This document shows positions 18,970-21,935 of a DNA stretch of 21,935 nt, one piece after another. Every line of letters begins with the position of its first letter. The stretch's first letter is position 1. The position numbers were made by a program, and so were the translations under genes. The notes below the pieces were generated by a model. That model was not told the DNA's origin, searched no databases, and saw only the letters and a list, made by a program, of their open reading frames with translations. The stretch covers positions 1 to 21,935 of the forward strand of contig NW_019091417.1 in assembly GCF_001949145.1 (NCBI RefSeq). The letters run 5' to 3'. Source of the DNA: Acanthaster planci. Taxonomy: Eukaryota; Echinodermata; Asteroidea; Valvatida; Acanthasteridae.

Positions 18970-19873
18970 CAGGCGTACATGTATGTTAGATAATCTAGCA
19001 CCCCGTATTTTCAAAAGCTGCTTTGGGAACCCCATGAGCCGTGCAGAGGAAGCAGCCCCAATGCAAAAGGAATGGCTCTTGATGCCATCCCTTTCAGGTC
19101 CTCAATAGATGAGCACTTTTTGCAACACTGCATTGAATCAATGAATAGCAAGTGAACTCCCATCAAAGTGGCAGAAAAATGGGCTTGAAAGGTGAATGTG
19201 AATCAGTGAAAACTGCCACAAGGCTTCCACAGGGCAAGTGTCAGTGTGCTCTGATTGAACTAAATGAACTCTTGGCGGGCCCCCCAATGATTATTCATCG
19301 ATTTCAGAAAATTATTTATCACAGAAAACACTGCCCTCATTATCAGGTTATGAAAATTGCATATCTCAGGAGACCAACACCAAGTCTTTTGGTTGGTGCT
19401 TGGAGTAAACAGCAACTTCACCTGTACTCATAAAGCCAAAACATGCACTCAAGAAAAACGCTTTAAATGGGATGGCTTCGAAATTTGAAGAACATACTTT
19501 AGGAAGAGCCCACATCATGTGCCCAAACAGTGGCAGGGAATCAGCAGCCGAGTGTTTTCACACGGGTGGAGCCGGCAAGTGTCCTCTATCATTTTGGACA
19601 CAACTAATTCTTGGGTATGGTCAACCCAACCCGGCAACTTATGGATGTATCGTGTAACTCACAATGTACATGTACATATAGGTGACAAGTGTACCGGTAC
19701 ATGTAGTAGCCGACAAGCCCTTCAGTGGCAGCAATGCAATAAACTGACATTTTTTCTTCAACTGTCACTGCAGTAGTTGACTTGACAGAGGGTTTCGCCT
19801 GAACTGATTAAAGACTCACCAGCCAGAAGCGTATGTCTTGTGAGAACTATCAGAAAAGGTTGTGGACAGCAGA
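18970..19873 (-). mobile_element. Tyrosine recombinase remnant of a DIRS/Ngaro-type element
   Basis: Reading the minus strand through stops and shifts gives, in order, LLSTTFSDSSHKTYASGW (19873-19819, N-terminal arm-binding start), FIALLPLKGLSATT, SLPLFGHMMWALPKVCSSNF, FKAFFLSACFGFMSTGEV (Box A), CPVEALWQF, SPFFCHFDG and KSHSFCIGAASSARLMGF with the following IRGARLS (Box B). Two catalytic arginines are gone: Ser at 19426-19428 in F(L)R.GE, and Cys (TGC, 19063-19065) in H-x-x-R, where CGC to TGC would explain it. The recombinase would have integrated circular cDNA; this copy cannot work. It follows its RNase H remnant on the same strand. Confidence 0.72.
19690..19701. repeat. 12-bp palindrome TGTACCGGTACA
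   Basis: A perfect palindrome inside the decayed recombinase, next to two TACATGTA words (19667-19674 and 19698-19705). No role can be inferred. Confidence 0.5.
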
Positions 19874-19889
19874 CGCCCCACTTTATCAT

Positions 19890-20265
19890 CTACCAAACCG
19901 GGGAAAAAACAGGGAGCGGTGTCACAACTGGTTCTGCCAGTGGTGCTGCATGGTGGAAAAAATCCATCTGGAAATGGAACAAAGCATCTGCAATTTCATG
20001 AAGGCACCTTGGTACGTGTATGGCTTTACTGAGCTGTAGACACTGCAGCAGAAAGGGGTGCACCGATTGCATCATTTGTGCTCAATGTGACGATTCTTTT
20101 TAATAACTTAAACTACCAAGGTGTTGCTGGTGTTGAATGTGACCTTGAGGCCACTGTAGGTGATGACCTCCAAAGGGAATAATTTAAAAAATACAATGGA
20201 AGGGGGGCTAGCAAGAGCGACCAATGGCCCTCAAACCATTTCCCACTCCATCCTGGGAAAAACTG
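19890..20265 (-). mobile_element. RNase H remnant of the same DIRS/Ngaro-type element
   Basis: On the minus strand: GWSGKWFEGHWSLLLAPLPL (about 20250-20200), VTFNTSNTLVV then VIKKNRHIEHK (20143-20080; usual form DN..VV.VINK), a frameshift, and LLQCLQLSKAIHVPRCLHEI / ADALFHFQMDFFHHAAPLAE / PVVTPLPVF (20055-19893). The HVPG..N.IADALSR.Q pattern that closes RNase H in these elements is clear, with CLHEIADALFHFQ here. The active-site Asp of the third motif is Ser in NTSNT. RT is not visible further upstream (above 20265). Confidence 0.7.
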
Positions 20266-20593
20266 ACACACCTTTGACGGAATTTTAGCTATGAGCAAAT
20301 CCCCCTTTAGCCCCTTTAAATACTGTGGTACTATTTATAGAATTCTAGAGGCTTAAGAATTAATAAAAAATGAGCGTCGTTGAACAGCTCAACCAATGGG
20401 AATCTTCCATCTCAAAGGGTCACATGACTTCCTGCTAGAGTCGTGTCCAAGAATCTAAGTGTCGTGTTTAAAAGATGAAATACAGAATAAGAAGTCACGT
20501 GTACAAAGTGCTTGCCCAGTCATCTTACCAGGTGAATGATTGACAGTTACAAAGTCTGAGGTTTCTGAATATTAGCATTCCAGGGAACCTTAC

Positions 20594-20765
20594 CACGCAG
20601 CCACATGGAGGGGAATCTCTGACATGCCAAACTGAGCAGAGAAAACACAAGGACAAAGGAGTGAAGGAACACGGGATCACGCCAGAGTACAGCATGAATA
20701 ACTTCATACAAAATTAGCGTCTCTGCTACATTTCCATAATGCATAGCTGAGCTAAATAAGAGACC
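20594..20765 (-). CDS. Candidate exon 3 of the right-hand chain, product unknown
   Basis: 172 nt, phase 0 to phase 1. Acceptor is ccttgcattcccag, donor is GCGTG|gtaagg, a strong pair. The peptide (HYGNVAETLILYEVIHAVLW, then DPVFLHSFVLVFSLLSLACQ) suggests paired hydrophobic helices, as in alpha-solenoid or membrane proteins. The frame stays open to 20547, so it might instead be a terminal exon ending there. No domain was recognised. Confidence 0.35.
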
Positions 20766-21088
20766 CTGGGAATGCAAGGTACAAGATGGAGTAAAACGAG
20801 GGGCCGCCAGAATTCCAACAAGATTTGTGGGTGTGCGACACAAGTAGGCCTATGCATAAAGCGGCACTGCGTGAATTAACAGACAACCAGCCGCCAAATT
20901 ACAAGCAAAGCAATGGCCTGTATGCATTCAAGGGCAATTGGTAGAATGAAAAAGATGGGTTGCACTCTTTACAACCAGAGAAGTAATTAATGCTTGCCAC
21001 TACGACTGTTAGCTAAGTCAATCCCCTCCCCCAGAAACTCATAGTGTTAGCTTCTTGCTGCGGCTGGAATTGCTAGAGCTGCCTATAC

Positions 21089-21249
21089 TTTAGAGTTCAT
21101 CGAGACAATCGATAACTTGTTTGATGCATTTAACAGCAGGACCTGAAATGAGAAGTAGGTTTTGGAGAGACCTATGTCAGAAGGAACAAACCATACATCG
21201 TTTTTAAGTACTACTATACCATGGCTTAAAAGTTTGGAAATTGTTGGAT
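21089..21249 (-). CDS. Candidate exon 2 of the right-hand chain
   Basis: 161 nt, phase 1 to phase 0, joining the exon at 20594-20765 in phase. Acceptor ctgttttctggtcag is strong. Donor TCTAAA|gtatag is moderate. The peptide is PTISKLLSHGIVVLKNDVW followed by FVPSDIGLSK. An internal acceptor (tcatttcag at about 21142) in another frame would give a short end VKCIKQVIDCLDEL before TAA, which is an alternative reading. Confidence 0.33.
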
Positions 21250-21710
21250 CTGACCAGAAAACAGAATTTAACACAAATGATTTAACTACTGATTAATATA
21301 ACTTTTCCCTCAAACATATTTTCTGAACACATCTGACAACGCAGGTTATCTTGGTGCTTAAGAAGTTAAGTGAATAACCTTTTTGCCATGTTATCGACAG
21401 AAATGTCCCCTCATTGTATCAATACTGGGTGTGGATTAAATTAACTCATTTCCACATTGTATTCATATTTTACTTTGTTTTTTTATATAGTTCAGGCTGC
21501 TTTTTTCAGAAGAGCATAAGTTTTCCTTTTTTGCAGGATTTCCTCAGGACAACTCCTCCTGCAATTTTAGGGTAAAAAGTTTGGGCTTAGGTACCTTTTG
21601 GTCACATTTGAGCAAAACACTGAATATGGCTTTTGTATCAACTGGAATCTTTATATGGACTTTTTCTGATGATTTATTTGACGCCACAACATCTGTTCAG
21701 AGAGTAATAC
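21250..21710. other. Presumed intron, no feature
   Basis: A+T-rich stretch between the two rightmost candidate exons. A 71-codon plus-strand frame (21581-21796) overlaps the candidate exon on the other strand and has no motif. Confidence 0.3.
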
Positions 21711-21803
21711 AAATCTTTTCAAGAAAAATAATTACATTTCTGTTGTCATTTGTAGACCGATCAATGATCTTCTGCAAAGTTGTTTTTAACAGATGAGGAA
21801 TTT
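21711..21803 (-). CDS. Candidate exon 1 of the right-hand chain
   Basis: 93 nt, phase 1 to phase 1. The acceptor ttgcttttttcattcag is the best in the window. The donor ATTT|gtatta is weak. The helical peptide is IPHLLKTTLQKIIDRSTNDN then VIIFLEK. Only this frame is open across the segment. Earlier exons would lie beyond the window's right edge. Confidence 0.3.
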
Positions 21804-21935
21804 CTGAATGAAAAAAGCAAACACAGAAATGGTACACTTACATGTACAAACAAAATTCTTATGTGTGTGTTACCCCTTCAGTGTAGGGTGTAAAACTGGA
21901 AAGCAGGTTAAAGATTTTTTTCTCTAGACAAATTT

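Noticed and set aside
19152-19776. Plus-strand frames of 61-93 codons
   Set aside because: They are shadows of the minus-strand tyrosine recombinase remnant.
20300-20500. Promoter-like motifs (CCAAT, TCACATGA, TCACGTG)
   Set aside because: Single E-box and CCAAT words are expected by chance and no gene start lies next to them.
20525-20707. Minus-strand frame ending at CACCTG|gtaaga, a very good donor
   Set aside because: Joining it to the exon at 20594-20765 would need a 29-bp intron, too short for an animal spliceosome.
1-21935. CRISPR array, phage, bacterial operon or replication origin
   Set aside because: There are no regularly spaced repeats with unique spacers, no ribosome-binding sites ahead of ORFs and no long ORFs. 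All recognisable genes are eukaryotic or retroelement in type.

Overview
The window looks like nuclear DNA of an animal, most likely a cnidarian (probably an anthozoan such as a coral). The evidence is: about 60% A+T; no ORF longer than 188 codons; GT-AG split exons; and a pile-up of decayed retroelements of kinds common in cnidarians (DIRS/Ngaro-type tyrosine-recombinase elements, LINE-type non-LTR elements, a Penelope-like element, a tRNA-derived SINE). There is also a broken member of a SWIM-zinc-finger protein family that, from memory, is expanded in cnidarians. Nothing suggests bacterial, plastid or mitochondrial sequence.

Left third (about 1.2-7.25 kb, minus strand): I could assemble a ten-exon model (7249 down to a stop at 1276, polyadenylation signal at 1200-1205). 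Its introns are 163-1084 bp, all splice phases agree, and it gives 413 codons. No domain was recognised. The first exon shown starts in mid-codon, so the 5' part lies further right. The model rests on open frames, splice sites and phase, not homology. At the right edge (20.59-21.80 kb, minus strand) three more candidate exons join in phase. They may be upstream exons of the same gene, which would then cover almost the whole window with its middle intron(s) full of transposon remains, or they may be a separate gene.

Middle (7.5-15.6 kb): this is a retroelement graveyard. In order: a LINE reverse transcriptase remnant (minus, 7.5-8.4 kb); an unassigned stretch; a Penelope-like RT remnant (plus, 10.27-10.72 kb); a LINE N-terminal RT remnant (minus, 11.15-11.42 kb); a tRNA-like SINE (11.87-12.06 kb); and a DIRS-type RNase H remnant (plus, 12.1-12.94 kb) interrupted by the 5'-truncated 3' end of a LINE (12.95-13.48 kb). 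Then come a LINE carrying a PD-(D/E)XK-like C-terminal domain, flanked by a 46-bp direct repeat (13.68-14.44 kb), and a LINE RT that has lost motif B (14.6-15.58 kb).

Right (15.7-20.3 kb): a pseudogene of the SWIM family keeps CRE- and YY1-like promoter motifs and an intact intron, but has a nonsense codon, a frameshift and a lost zinc ligand. Its 3' end runs directly into a tyrosine-recombinase fragment. Then come dispersed GGACAGA motifs (17.08-17.89 kb) and, on the minus strand, an RNase H plus tyrosine recombinase remnant of a second element (18.97-20.27 kb) that has lost two catalytic arginines.

The window reads as one or two weakly characterised host genes on the minus strand in a transposon-rich setting. 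I did not find a convincing new multi-gene system.
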